16,328 nt of DNA from Phoronis ovalis (taxonomy: Eukaryota > Phoronida > Phoronidae). Position numbers and translations under genes: made by a program. The stretch is taken from positions 2,384 to 18,711 of the forward strand of contig JAOXYB010017442.1 of NCBI GenBank assembly GCA_028565635.1. Reading direction: 5' to 3'. This document shows positions 8,404 through 16,328 of the stretch, in pieces; the stretch's first letter is position 1, and every line of letters begins with the position of its first letter. The notes under the pieces were generated by a model. The model made no database searches. It saw only the letters and a list, made by a program, of their open reading frames with translations, and was not told the DNA's origin.

Positions 8404-9130
8404 ACATGCACAGTGTTTTCTCCAATAATCAAAATACAGTTTAGTAATACTCACACAAACACAAAATAGCTTATGTATAGACGTAATATTAGACTCATTT
8501 CGATCGGCTTACGTTTGCATTACTCGCACTTCCAGATCATATTATTTAACTTATAACCGTAAAATTATATTCCTCATCACTTGACATCTCGCCAATCTTC
8601 TAAATTTGACGGTTTTATTGAAATCTGTTCAAGTGCAAAACGTTTCGAAATAAAAGCATTATTTTAAACTAATGGCATTAAAATTGTATGACATCTCATA
8701 AGAGCTTGTTCAATCTGAAACAAGAAGCTTCACTATAAAAATATAGTATATATGTAGTGCGAACCTGAATATCATTGTTGTAGAACTAAACTAGTATAAA
8801 AATATCCTCTATCGGGAAAAAATGCGTGATGTGATGTTATAAACAGCATTCGTTGTCTTTATGGAGATATGTTGACAGATTCAAAAATTAAAATTAAATA
8901 TACAAAGCTTGAAACTGTCATGTCTAATCAATGTGTATAATAATCGTGACAAATTATAATTTTGATCTGATCGTTGGAAAGTTTACATATAATTTATAAG
9001 CGTTTTACATTTTGTGATGAATAACGTAATCAAAATATTGGTTTCAATCAGGATAATTACTATAGACTTGTTCAAAATCGATATAAACTGTGTTTTTGGG
9101 TTTTAGAACCATTTTTCAATTTTTTTGAAA

Positions 9131-9335
9131 GAGCCATAATGCGTACAATTGAAATATTTACTTAATTAGAACCATAAATCAAATGACAAAGAAACGATGA
9201 TTTCTCTCATATAAATATTAACAACATCATAAATAAATTTTGATACCCAGCCATTCAGTAAAAATCATGTTTGCGTACCTGAAATGCCCAATCAACTTTT
9301 CCCTACCAATAGAACAAGCGATTAGAAAAGTAAAA
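9131..9335. repeat. Dispersed segment, copy B
   Basis: Partner of 6337-6532. Homology starts near CATAATGCGTACAATT and ends just after ACAAGCGATTA; sequences diverge on both sides. It lies about 0.8-1.0 kb upstream of the receptor start codon, in the interval between the two genes. Confidence 0.75.
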
Positions 9336-10495
9336 AAAGCGTTCAGTGTCGCCAATTATAACTTTTTAATCGGCCTCGACCCGGCATATCACTAGCTATT
9401 AACCTCAATATCCGCATGCCTACATACACATCGCATGTGTACATTGTACTCCACAGAGAGCATGAGGTTTTATCAATAAAGCTTTTTTTTGTTAACGTGT
9501 TAGCAAGTTAAACATCGGAAAAGTGTCGTTCAGTACCACATCTTTTCTTCTAATGGCATCCTGTTCTCCCATGGGAAGATATTTCGTCAGGATCATTAGG
9601 TTTTCACGTATTTTTTTACTAAAATCAGTTTGGATTTTATTGATTTTCAAACAGTAATTTCCCTTTCGATAGTTTCACGTGGTTGTAACTGATTTGTGGA
9701 TTTACATAGAATGAACAATTATACATTTTTAATTATGGATATCCAAGCGCTTTGTCTGCTTTTTATTTACGGAGTAATCGACATATTTCTGGATTCTAAA
9801 CTATGAATATAACATACCTTCATCATTTCATTTTTATTCATAATCATGTCAACAAGTGTTTGGAAAGTTCTATAAAACTAGTGTATAGTTCAGCAAAATG
9901 TAAGTTTATTTTACATAAAAAGAAATTATAACAGATTATAAAATGAAAAATAACATTTTAATATTAGAAGTATATTCATCTTTCGGTGATCCCCTTACAG
10001 GAATATATGTTTATCGTGTATTTTTTCGCAGCCTATGTAAAAGTGTGACGTATATCCGTTCAGGCTTATTGTGCATGTTACCTCGGTTTTGATGAATAGT
10101 GTCTGGATGGACGGTCAGCTACGGAAAAACAAAGATGTTGGAGAAGCAATCTTGTTTTTGGCTAGATACCCAACAATCTGACTAGTTTCTTTCCAGTGTC
10201 AAAGTAACTTGGTATGGTTCTCACGAGATCGATTATTTCGTAATAAAACTATAATCAGTATTATTATTCCTAGCTAATAGTCTTCCAGATCCCTCCAAGC
10301 AATACTTCGTTTTCCAAAAGTGATTTTCTTCTTAAGTCTCATTTCCCCCGTCATTTCCTTTCTTTTAACATTAAATCTGTCCTTAACTCTAACTCTCCTT
10401 GTCTGTGTCACTTTCCTTGATAATTTAAAATCATACAACAGTGCTTCACTGCCTTGTATATTGTGTAGCTATCACTATTAAGACGGCAAACATGT

Positions 10496-10692
10496 TTAAA
10501 CGCTTGAAATTTTTTCATTCACTAATAGGTGATTGTTTCCTATTGGAATAACAATATCGTCAAAGTCTTTATTTTCTTCTTCTTGCATATACACTGGTTG
10601 TAGAGGTAGGCAAATTATACCAGCCAACATGAAACATATGCCAGCCAAAGCAAATGAAGTGATGTAATTTCCTGATACATCATTGAAGCAGC
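10496..10692 (-). CDS. MCT-like transporter terminal exon: helix 12 and C-terminal tail
   Basis: 197 bp, entering in phase 1 after an acceptor made of a T-run and CAAG at 10693. Encodes CFNDVSGNYITSFALAGI and a helix (CFMLAGIICLPL), then an acidic tail (MQEEENKDFDD) ending SSV and TAA. It has no ATG and is too short to stand out on its own; PPIAG joined to GCFNDVSGNY matches the MCT consensus G.l.D.tg.Y, which secures it. Confidence 0.92.
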
Positions 10693-13600
10693 CTTGAAAA
10701 AAAATGTAATATTTCAGAATCTTAATATTATAATTATGATGACATGTTTTTATTTAATACTTTACATAAAATGTGTAAAACGACTGTCAAGCTACAAACA
10801 ACACAATCATGATGGCTCCATATACTAAGCAGTTTTTAGACAATCAACGTTAGACGCTATAAAAAATAGTTAGACGCTACATAATCGCATTTTTTGGTCC
10901 TCTACAAATCCTTAAATGCTACCATTGCGCAAGAGCTTTGTCAGTCGTGCAAAAACTTCTAGGAGCTAAAATTTGTACGACCTAGAACTTATAAGAGCTA
11001 CAGACATTTTCTAGGACCTATGTAAAAAAGCCTGTTCCAGGATTCTACATGTAGGAGCTACAATCCACTATCGATATAGGTTAGGGGCCCAGTTAAGAGA
11101 TAAGTGACAAAGGGATTTTATGATTCACATAAAGGAAGCGAAGTTTGTAGCGTCTAGAAGTTGTAGCTCCTAATTTTTCTGGCGTTTACAATGTGCACCT
11201 AGAAGATTTTTAGGTTACGCAATTCTAAGCCTACAACGGATTTCTAGGTTGTAACTACAATTTTCTAGGTCCTACATTACCAGTTTCTAGCAGTAACAAA
11301 CGTCTAGCTCATAGGAGTACCGTATCCCGAATGGATTTGTAACTTCTACCTAGATTTGTCTAGGTCCTGGAAATAATTTCTAGCGTCTAACGATTATTGG
11401 CCAAAATTGGTTGGTACCTATGTAATGCCAGTTGTTTGCATAATTATACTGTCCAATCAACAACCCCGGGAGGTACTCAAGTTATTTTTGGTGGGGGTGT
11501 GCAGCCCAGTTGAACATTTTGGATTTGGATTATATACTTCTTACTATATCTTTTTGGATTGCAACCGTAAAGATATTCAAAAATGTGGATTGCTACCAAC
11601 TGCTTATAGCAAATAATTTGGATTAATTTTAAGTTTGTATCCATAATTAAATTTTGGAATTTGGTTTGTATCAGTCAGTTTGCGTAAAAATGAATTGCTA
11701 AACTCAAATCTTTTAAAATTTGGATTGCTACTCTTATATTTCACAAAATTTGGATTGCTACCCTAAAATTTCAAAAAATTTGGATTGGGTTTGCTACCAC
11801 AAGCTAAAATTATGGATTGGGTTCCGCGGCACATCCCCATAGTCAAAAAACCTTGAGTACCCCCCTGGTCAACAACCCGTATTAATATCACAAGTGCATA
11901 TACGTGCTTGTTTATTGTCATTACCTGCAATAGGTGGCGCTATAGTAAACCCTATGCCTTGTATCATGGCAAGAATGCCAAAACTCTTAGTTAAATTTTC
12001 GATTCCAAGTAAATCAACTAACACTATGGTTCTCAGGGAAACATAAATAGCTGAAAACATAAAGGATGTAAAGAATGATATCATGTCTTTCACTTTTTAA
12101 TTATTTAGCGTAGGCAATCTGATAAGTCGAGAGTCTTTTCTAGTTTTCAGTCCTAAATGTATATGCCATTTGGAGTGCCCACTTTTACTAAGCTGCTTAA
12201 CGCATTTGTTCGAAAGAAAAAAAAATAAAGATTACGCTAACCGCCACATTATGCAACGATTTAATTAGACAAGAACATAGTTTTCACTTCAATTGGTACA
12301 TTTTGGAAAATTTGAAAATATATTCTACTTGCAAATTTGTAACTGAAGAGATAAGCCAGACAATTGACCTGACAAACTGCCGTAACAAACTTACCCATAC
12401 AAAGACCAAATATGACGCTGCATGTTGCTAAAGCTACATAGTCTGGACAAAATGGAATGACAATGCTAACGATCCCAGCAATTATCAGCGACGTTGAATA
12501 TAATTTAACACTACTAACACCATCGTGATCCGTCACCCAACCACATATTATTCGTCCGATGATATTAGAGATGCCAATCATTGATAGGAGCAATGAAGCG
12601 TTCTCTAAAGATATTTTGTGGGACATCGCTAATGCAGGTAGAAAAGTCATCACAACTGCTTGCCCTGTAAAAGAGTTAGAATAAATGACAGCTTGTTTAC
12701 ACGTTTTACGACAACTGCTCGCCCTGTAAAAGAGTTGGAAGAAATGACAGCTTGTTTACATGTTTTACGACAACTGATTGTATTTCATAAATATATGCTA
12801 TTCCTCTTTTGTCTGGTAAAGTTGAATTTTTTTTCACATATATCTCGACGTGCATGTCTAGTTAACTTAGTTATCTTGGTTATGAAATAACGTTGTAACT
12901 TTTAACACATTTCTATTTCTATCATGTGCAGTCTGTCTATGCTCTCTCGACATAAAAATATAACTAGATGCTTCATAATACTACTACAAGTTGTAATTAT
13001 AAAAACTAAAGTTATGATAGTGTCAGAGATATGAGTTACTTTTTCTCGGATCAAGGACATACATGATGTAAGGGTACAGGTGTCCACAATTCAAATATTC
13101 TCTATTGAAATCAAAATAGTTGCCATCGTTTACTGTAAATTTAATAGTTTGTCGTTTGACTTACCTGTCCATAAAGTTGTTGATAATACAACTGCAAGAA
13201 AAGTTTTATTCTTGAGCAGACTGAAATCTATGACAAATTTCAATGCATTAATAAGAGACCAAGAGGAACTAGTTGTATCTTCAGTATCATCACTTTGCAT
13301 CGATGTAGTCAAGGAGGCATTACTAAAGTGGCGGCTAAGAAGTCTACTTTGAAGCCTCGTGACGCTTCCGCTATAAAATATGTCTCTTCGATACAGCGGT
13401 TGAAATGACCTGTTATGATCTTCCTTCTTTATCAGATGCTGATGTCGTAATGTGCAATGGTTAAGAATATCGGGCGAACTGCAAGCAAAGTATTTTGCTT
13501 CTGGGTGGGGAACATCTAATATATTGTTATTAATTCTTGTCTCTGAGTTGGCATCTTTCTTCTTTGAGAATGATGCGCTTCGTTCTCTTTCAGCAGGCAG

Positions 13601-15827
13601 TAGATGTTTGTTATCTTCAAGATTTAGCCGAGTGTTTCTGGGAAGAGAATTTACCAGTATCACAGGTGGCACTGAAGGTAAATGGTGTTTTTCTGTATGA
13701 AAATCCAAGCTCTGATCATCAGCTATATTCGATTCTGTTGTTCCTTCAGAAGAATTTTCATTTGCACATATCTTTCCTATTTTGAAAAATCTTTTAATAT
13801 GCTGTAAAGCATTTGAATTGGTATCCAGTCGTTTTTTAATGAGATCACTTTCTTCCTTGCTAGAAGAACTGCTTGATACAGCACAGCTAGATTCAGGTGA
13901 TTCGATGTTTGACAAGCCTAATGGACGAAAGAGTGCGCCACATACGACACATTGCAAGAAAAATCCCGCTAGCGCTGTATATATTCCTCGCCATGTCATT
14001 TGTAATAACAGCCATGAGCAGAGAGCATTTAAACCAAACGTTCCAATTCCTGTAACAAGAGAGGATAACTGACTTAGTGAGATTAATGAGACTCAGGGAC
14101 TATACATGATTTACTTATCATAATTATACTCTTATTGGTTTCTTGTCAATATAGAACTTGCAACATATTATAAATACAAATTGTTTCCAAATGAATATAC
14201 CAAATACGTCTAATATTTGTTGAAAGTTTTAAATTATCAGTGTGAAAGTTATCCTGTTAGAGACAGGTTTTTATCTATTGAGCAGGGGTCGTCAAATTAA
14301 GAACGTATGGGTTTGATACTTTAATTTTTGACCTCCCCATGCACATAATCAAACTTTATTGGTTCCGATCTCACCAAAAACCCAAAGCATCCCCTCTCCT
14401 TGAAAGCTAACATTTGAATTATGTCTACTTGCGAAGAATACTGCACCATGCACTTATTTGGAAATTGACAACAATTATATTTTGTCTAACAATTACATTT
14501 ACCTTTTTTTAATCTACTGTTTATATTATGAACCTAACGAGAATGATGCTTGAATGTGCCATTTCATAAGTAAAAAATAACATATTATAGTAAATTAAGC
14601 TATATATTATAAGTATGCTTATTTATGAAATGTCCCAGTGTACATCAAGAACATTCACGCATCATTCTCGTTGGTTTCATATTGTGTGCAGCAAATATGC
14701 CTTTTCAGTATAAGTTAAGCTAAATAGTGCAGTAAATTTAAAAAAAATAAAGTGTAAGTATCGTATTCTGCCCAATAATCGCCCATCCCACTATTAAACG
14801 CCATGCCTAATAAACGCCCCCTAAATTAAAAAAGCTGAATAACTAACTAAACACCAATTCTCATATACGCCACGGGTCTGTATTTAGAGAATGACACAAA
14901 TAAATTTTTGGATTATCTTACCCGCACCACACATAGCAATTCCATTAGCTAGTGCTCTTCTCTTTTCGAAGTACAAATTGACAGCCATTACAGATGTAAG
15001 GAACACCATACCAGAGCCAACACCTATGAGGTACATGACATGGTTAACGAATTTCCATCATGTTCACTCAGAGCCTACACTCATCAAAGAAAGAAAATGC
15101 TGATCAATGCGCGAAAAAATTAAATAAAGAAGAGGAAATAAGTACGGAGAGAAAAAAAAGAAAGCAGAAGCAGTATATAGTGCAGAGACAGTACAGTGAT
15201 ACTTTCCTCTTGATCAGTGACTTATATAGTAGGGCGAAGGGAGGGAGAAAGGGGAGAGAAGACTCGAGACTGGAGAGTTGAGAAGAGATTAAAAGGAAAA
15301 AGAGGAAGGGAGCAAGTTAAGGGAGGAAAGAAGTAAGGGAGGAAAGAAGTAAGGGAGGCCCAGACGTGTGAGAAGAGATAAAACGGCCAGAACTTTTAAG
15401 CGACACAAAAGTGGGCTTCTAGTAAATAATATCTAAACCGCATGATTTTTAACATATTGTTTATTAAAACAAAATTTGAAAAGGTATGCTTATTTTTTTT
15501 TTATTGTTATTAATGTTGCACTTCAAACGAGAAGTCTATTTTCATGCCTGTTTATTCGCACTGTATTTTAGTTTTCTAGCCTATCAAATAACAGCGCACA
15601 AAAATAGTATAGATAAGTAATGTGATGGTTCTATAGTGAAAGGTAATAGTCCTGATATCACGTAATAAAGATGAATATGTTACCTCCTACAACTCCGTAA
15701 AAGAATATCACAAGGCTCATACTGTTGGACACAGAACCACATACCAAACCAATTGTGCCTATGACACTCCCAAGCATTGTGACTATTCTACAGCCATACT
15801 TGTTTACAAGGACTGATACAAAGGGCC
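10496..15827 (-). CDS. SLC16/monocarboxylate-transporter-like carrier (3' part, 6 exons, 5' end outside window)
   Basis: Plasma-membrane carrier of the major facilitator superfamily, MCT (SLC16) family. Exons in transcript order: 15684-15827, 14922-15023, 13165-14049, 12395-12664, 11925-12050, 10496-10692; about 573 residues to a TAA at 10496-10498. All borders are GT-AG and every intron is phase 1. The sequence starts at the helix 2-3 loop (GPFVSVLVNKYGCR), passes GVGSGM, YFEKRRALANGIA and MTWRGIYTALAG of helices 4-6, then a serine-rich cytoplasmic loop of roughly 210 residues, and ends with helices 7-12 (GISNIIGRIICGWVTD, YVSLRTIVLVDLLG, QGIGFTIAPPIAG). The GRIICGW form and the RRDIFYSGSV motif in the loop recall the MCT12/14-like and insect branches rather than MCT1-4 (from memory). 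Substrate unknown. Helix 1 and the start codon are beyond the right edge. Confidence 0.93.
10841..11399. mobile_element. Foldback-type repeat element with CTAG-rich internal motifs
   Basis: Roughly 560 bp inside the last transporter intron. The ends are inverted copies: CAATCAACGTTAGACGCTA at 10841 and its near-complement at 11381-11399, with CGTTAGACGCTA identical. Between them are many short related words in both orientations, such as TAGGAGCTACAA near 11051 and TTGTAGCTCCTAA near 11160, TCTAGGACCTA and CTAGGTCCTA. No coding frame; no clean target duplication found. Confidence 0.75.
11465..11868. mobile_element. Non-autonomous element with TACTCAAG terminal inverted repeats and internal 30-bp tandem repeats
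   Basis: The ends match as imperfect inverted repeats: the left arm reads GGAGGTACTCAAG and GGGGGTGTGC, the right arm on the complement GGGGGGTACTCAAGG and GGGGATGTGCCGCGG. The same string TCAACAACCC flanks both sides (11457-11466 and 11869-11878), giving an 8-10 bp target duplication depending on where the arms are set. Inside, a 30-bp unit with AATTTGGATTGCTACC repeats about four times (11715-11835). There is no transposase. A further end copy begins near 16281. Confidence 0.8.
11715..11835. repeat. 30-bp tandem repeat inside the TACTCAAG-ended element
   Basis: Units start at 11715, 11745, 11775 and about 11806, each with AAAATTTGGATTGCTAC or a decayed form. Isolated related words also occur at about 11580-11600. 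Confidence 0.8.
11925..12050 (-). CDS. MCT-like transporter exon: helix 10-11
   Basis: 126 bp, phase 1 at both ends; acceptor GTTTTCAG at 12051, donor GTAATG at 11924. Encodes IYVSLRTIVLVDLLGIENLT and ends GIGFTIAPPIAG, both standard MCT signatures near helices 10 and 11. The ATG-started frame to 12093 includes intron sequence. Confidence 0.94.
12051..12394 (-). other. Transporter intron before the helix 10-11 exon
   Basis: 344 bp AT-rich intron. No repeat or other structure seen. Confidence 0.75.
12395..12664 (-). CDS. MCT-like transporter exon: helix 7 to helix 10
   Basis: 270 bp, phase 1 at both ends; donor GTAAGT at 12394. The acceptor TTTTACAG at 12665 is the proximal of two tandem copies made by a 59-bp duplication. 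Only this one keeps the frame: it gives GQAVVMTFLPALA, then GISNIIGRIICGWVTDHDG (helix 8) and YVALATCSVIFGLCM (helix 10). The distal copy leads to a stop within 24 codons. Confidence 0.93.
12652..12769. repeat. 59-bp tandem duplication covering a transporter 3' splice site
   Basis: Copies at 12652-12710 and 12711-12769 start ACAACTGCTYGCCCTGTAAA and end ACRYGTTTTACG, with only a few differences, so the event is fairly recent. Each unit carries polypyrimidine tract, TTTTACAG acceptor and the first 13 bases of the exon. A third partial start (ACAACTG) follows at 12770. Confidence 0.95.
12665..13164 (-). other. Transporter intron between helix 7 and helix 8 exons
   Basis: 500 bp. Besides the tandem splice-site duplication it holds TCACATATATCTCGACGTGC at 12834-12853, related to words at 7119-7136. 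Otherwise AT-rich without features. Confidence 0.75.
13165..14049 (-). CDS. MCT-like transporter exon: helix 5-6, long central loop, helix 7
   Basis: 885 bp, phase 1 at both ends; acceptor TTGTTACAG at 14050, donor GTAAGT at 13164. It starts GIGTFGLNALCSW, continues through MTWRGIYTALAGFF (helix 6), then the cytoplasmic loop: poly-serine SSSSSSKEESD, the basic phosphosite-like RERSASFS, and RRDIFYSGSVTRL. It ends with LLKNKTFLAVVLSTTLWTG of helix 7. Loop length exceeds that of MCT1-4 and is like the longer MCT12/14-type members, as I recall them. Confidence 0.93.
14050..14921 (-). other. Transporter intron between helix 5 and loop exons
   Basis: 872 bp. Holds the inverted repeat at 14527-14681 and a C-rich patch at about 14770-14825 where AAACGCC recurs in TATTAAACGCC and TAATAAACGCCCC, which looks like a fragment of a dispersed repeat. 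No exon seen. Confidence 0.7.
14527..14681. repeat. Inverted repeat, 31-bp arms (possible small MITE)
   Basis: Arms at 14527-14557 and 14651-14681 are complementary at 28 of 31 positions and share AACGAGAATGATGC. A second inner pair (CATTTCATAA at 14560-14569 with its complement at 14623-14632) extends the hairpin. It sits in a transporter intron and has no coding content. Confidence 0.8.
14922..15023 (-). CDS. MCT-like transporter exon: helix 4 to helix 5
   Basis: 102 bp, phase 1 at both ends; acceptor CCTCATAG at 15024, donor GTAAGA at 14921. Encodes GVGSGMVFLTSVMAVNLYF and then EKRRALANGIAMCGAG, the most recognisable MCT signature. Confidence 0.94.
15024..15683 (-). other. Transporter intron between helix 4 exons
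   Basis: 660 bp, of which roughly 260 bp is the purine-rich tract. The plus-strand open frames at 14891-15281 are artefacts of this composition. Confidence 0.75.
15100..15360. repeat. Purine-rich tract with a short 16-bp tandem repeat
   Basis: About 260 bases of almost pure A/G on the plus strand, densest from 15230. At 15314-15358 a unit AAGTAAGGGAGGAAAG repeats nearly three times. It lies in a transporter intron and is pyrimidine-rich on the transcript strand. Confidence 0.8.
15684..15827 (-). CDS. MCT-like transporter exon: helix 2-3 loop, helix 3, start of helix 4
   Basis: 144 bp, phase 1 at both ends; acceptor TTTTGCAG at 15828, donor GTAACA at 15683. The first codon is split with an exon outside the window. 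GPFVSVLVNKYGCR is the MCT form of the MFS loop 2-3 motif. The upstream intron sequence reads open to 15894 but carries no family signal, so the border is placed at the GCAG acceptor. Confidence 0.93.
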
Positions 15828-16328
15828 CTGCAAAATTATTACAAAATATTAGTAAATATAATAAACTGAAAAGAAAAAAATCACTCAGACACAAAATACA
15901 GAGGCAAAATGTGGTGACGTTGTTTGCAGTGTAACTAAGTGAGAACCTTTTGTTTACAAACTGAATACAATCAAGTCACACTGCCTAATGCTGATTATTT
16001 GTTACTCTATGCATTATTGATGGGTAACAGACATGGGTACTAAACTATTCTCGCTGTCACCCCCCGGGGCAGCACATGTTTTTATTTTATCGCAGCTTTT
16101 TGGTGAATCAAGTGCACACGTGTGAAATAGTACAAACATGTGTTCCTAGCATATTTTCTTTCCTCGCATCCCAATTATTTCCACGTACAGCATTTCTCAT
16201 GTTGCGCACTATTTTAGCTCACGTTGGTCGGTTGTTCCTGATGACAAATATGTGCGAATTGAAAAAACGGAGGGGAGAGTCCCGCAGGGGGTACTCAAGG
16301 TTTTTTTACTACGGGGATGTGCCGCGGA
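15828..16328 (-). other. Transporter upstream intron (to the right edge)
   Basis: About 450 bp of sequence with no MCT exon: the helix 1 signature (DGGWGW) is absent in every frame I read. A 10-bp palindrome CACACGTGTG lies at 16115-16124. The end of a repeat element begins near 16281. Confidence 0.7.
16281..16328. mobile_element. End of a second TACTCAAG-type element, cut by the right edge
   Basis: GGGGGTACTCAAGG followed by a T-run, then GGGGATGTGCCGCGGA, is almost the same as the complement of the right arm of the element at 11465-11868. Only this terminal arm lies in the window. Confidence 0.75.

Larger units (their letters stand above)
8300..10495. other. Interval between the two genes: receptor 5' flank and probable transporter 3' UTR
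   Basis: 2.2 kb with no convincing exon on either strand. It should hold the receptor promoter and 5' UTR at its left end and the transporter 3' UTR at its right end. Minus-strand AATAAA signals that could end the transporter transcript are at 9905-9910, 9833-9838 and 9762-9767; none is specially marked, so the polyadenylation site is unresolved. The dispersed segment at 9131-9335 lies in the middle. Confidence 0.6.
10693..11924 (-). other. Last transporter intron
   Basis: 1232 bp, of which close to 960 bp are the two mobile elements at 10841-11399 and 11465-11868, inserted about 65 bp apart. The plus-strand open frame at 11407-11616 lies in the second element and resembles nothing known. 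Confidence 0.8.

Noticed and set aside
11407-11616. Plus-strand frame of 69 residues
   Set aside because: Lies across the edge of a transposon-like element and resembles no protein family.
13080-14072. Several plus-strand open frames opposite the large transporter exon
   Set aside because: They are antisense shadows of an exon with clear MCT homology on the minus strand.
15060-15281. Lysine/arginine-rich plus-strand frame
   Set aside because: Product of the A/G-rich tract; composition alone explains it.
16115-16124. CACACGTGTG palindrome containing an E-box
   Set aside because: A single 10-bp palindrome in an intron is expected by chance often enough that no regulatory claim is justified.

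Overview
The window is animal (metazoan) nuclear DNA. It is AT-rich, its coding sequence is broken into short exons with GT-AG borders, its introns carry degenerate mobile elements, and no bacterial-style gene packing is seen. The two proteins belong to animal families. The receptor reads like an invertebrate membrane guanylate cyclase, but I cannot fix the phylum from sequence alone.

Layout. Two protein-coding genes lie on the minus strand, and both are cut by the window edges. The first (250-8299) is the 5' part of a natriuretic-peptide-receptor-like receptor guanylate cyclase. Eleven exons join without a frame break into 600 residues: signal peptide, ANF-receptor ligand-binding ectodomain, one membrane helix, and the start of the kinase homology domain. 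The rest of the kinase homology domain and the cyclase domain lie beyond position 1. The second (10496-15827) is the 3' part of an SLC16/monocarboxylate-transporter-like carrier. Six exons encode about 573 residues to a clear stop codon. The first helix and most of the second, including the start codon, lie beyond 16328. About 2.2 kb separates the two genes; it holds the 5' flank of the receptor and probably the transporter 3' UTR. I see no plus-strand gene and no confident RNA gene.

Non-coding content. Introns make up most of the sequence and hold several structured repeats: a 508-bp element with 79-bp terminal inverted repeats and an 8-bp target duplication (2299-2822); a tRNA-like SINE head (3226-3281); a foldback-type element rich in CTAG-containing motifs (10841-11399); a roughly 404-bp element with TACTCAAG termini and internal 30-bp tandem repeats (11465-11868), with a second copy starting at the right edge; a 31-bp inverted repeat (14527-14681); a pair of diverged copies of a roughly 200-bp segment (6337-6532 and 9131-9335); a 39-bp minisatellite; and two purine-rich tracts.

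Function. The genes are neighbours but nothing in the sequence links their jobs: one is a cell-surface cGMP receptor, the other a plasma-membrane solute carrier. The most unusual gene-level detail is a 59-bp tandem duplication that copies a 3' splice site in the transporter. I found no evidence of a novel multi-gene system.
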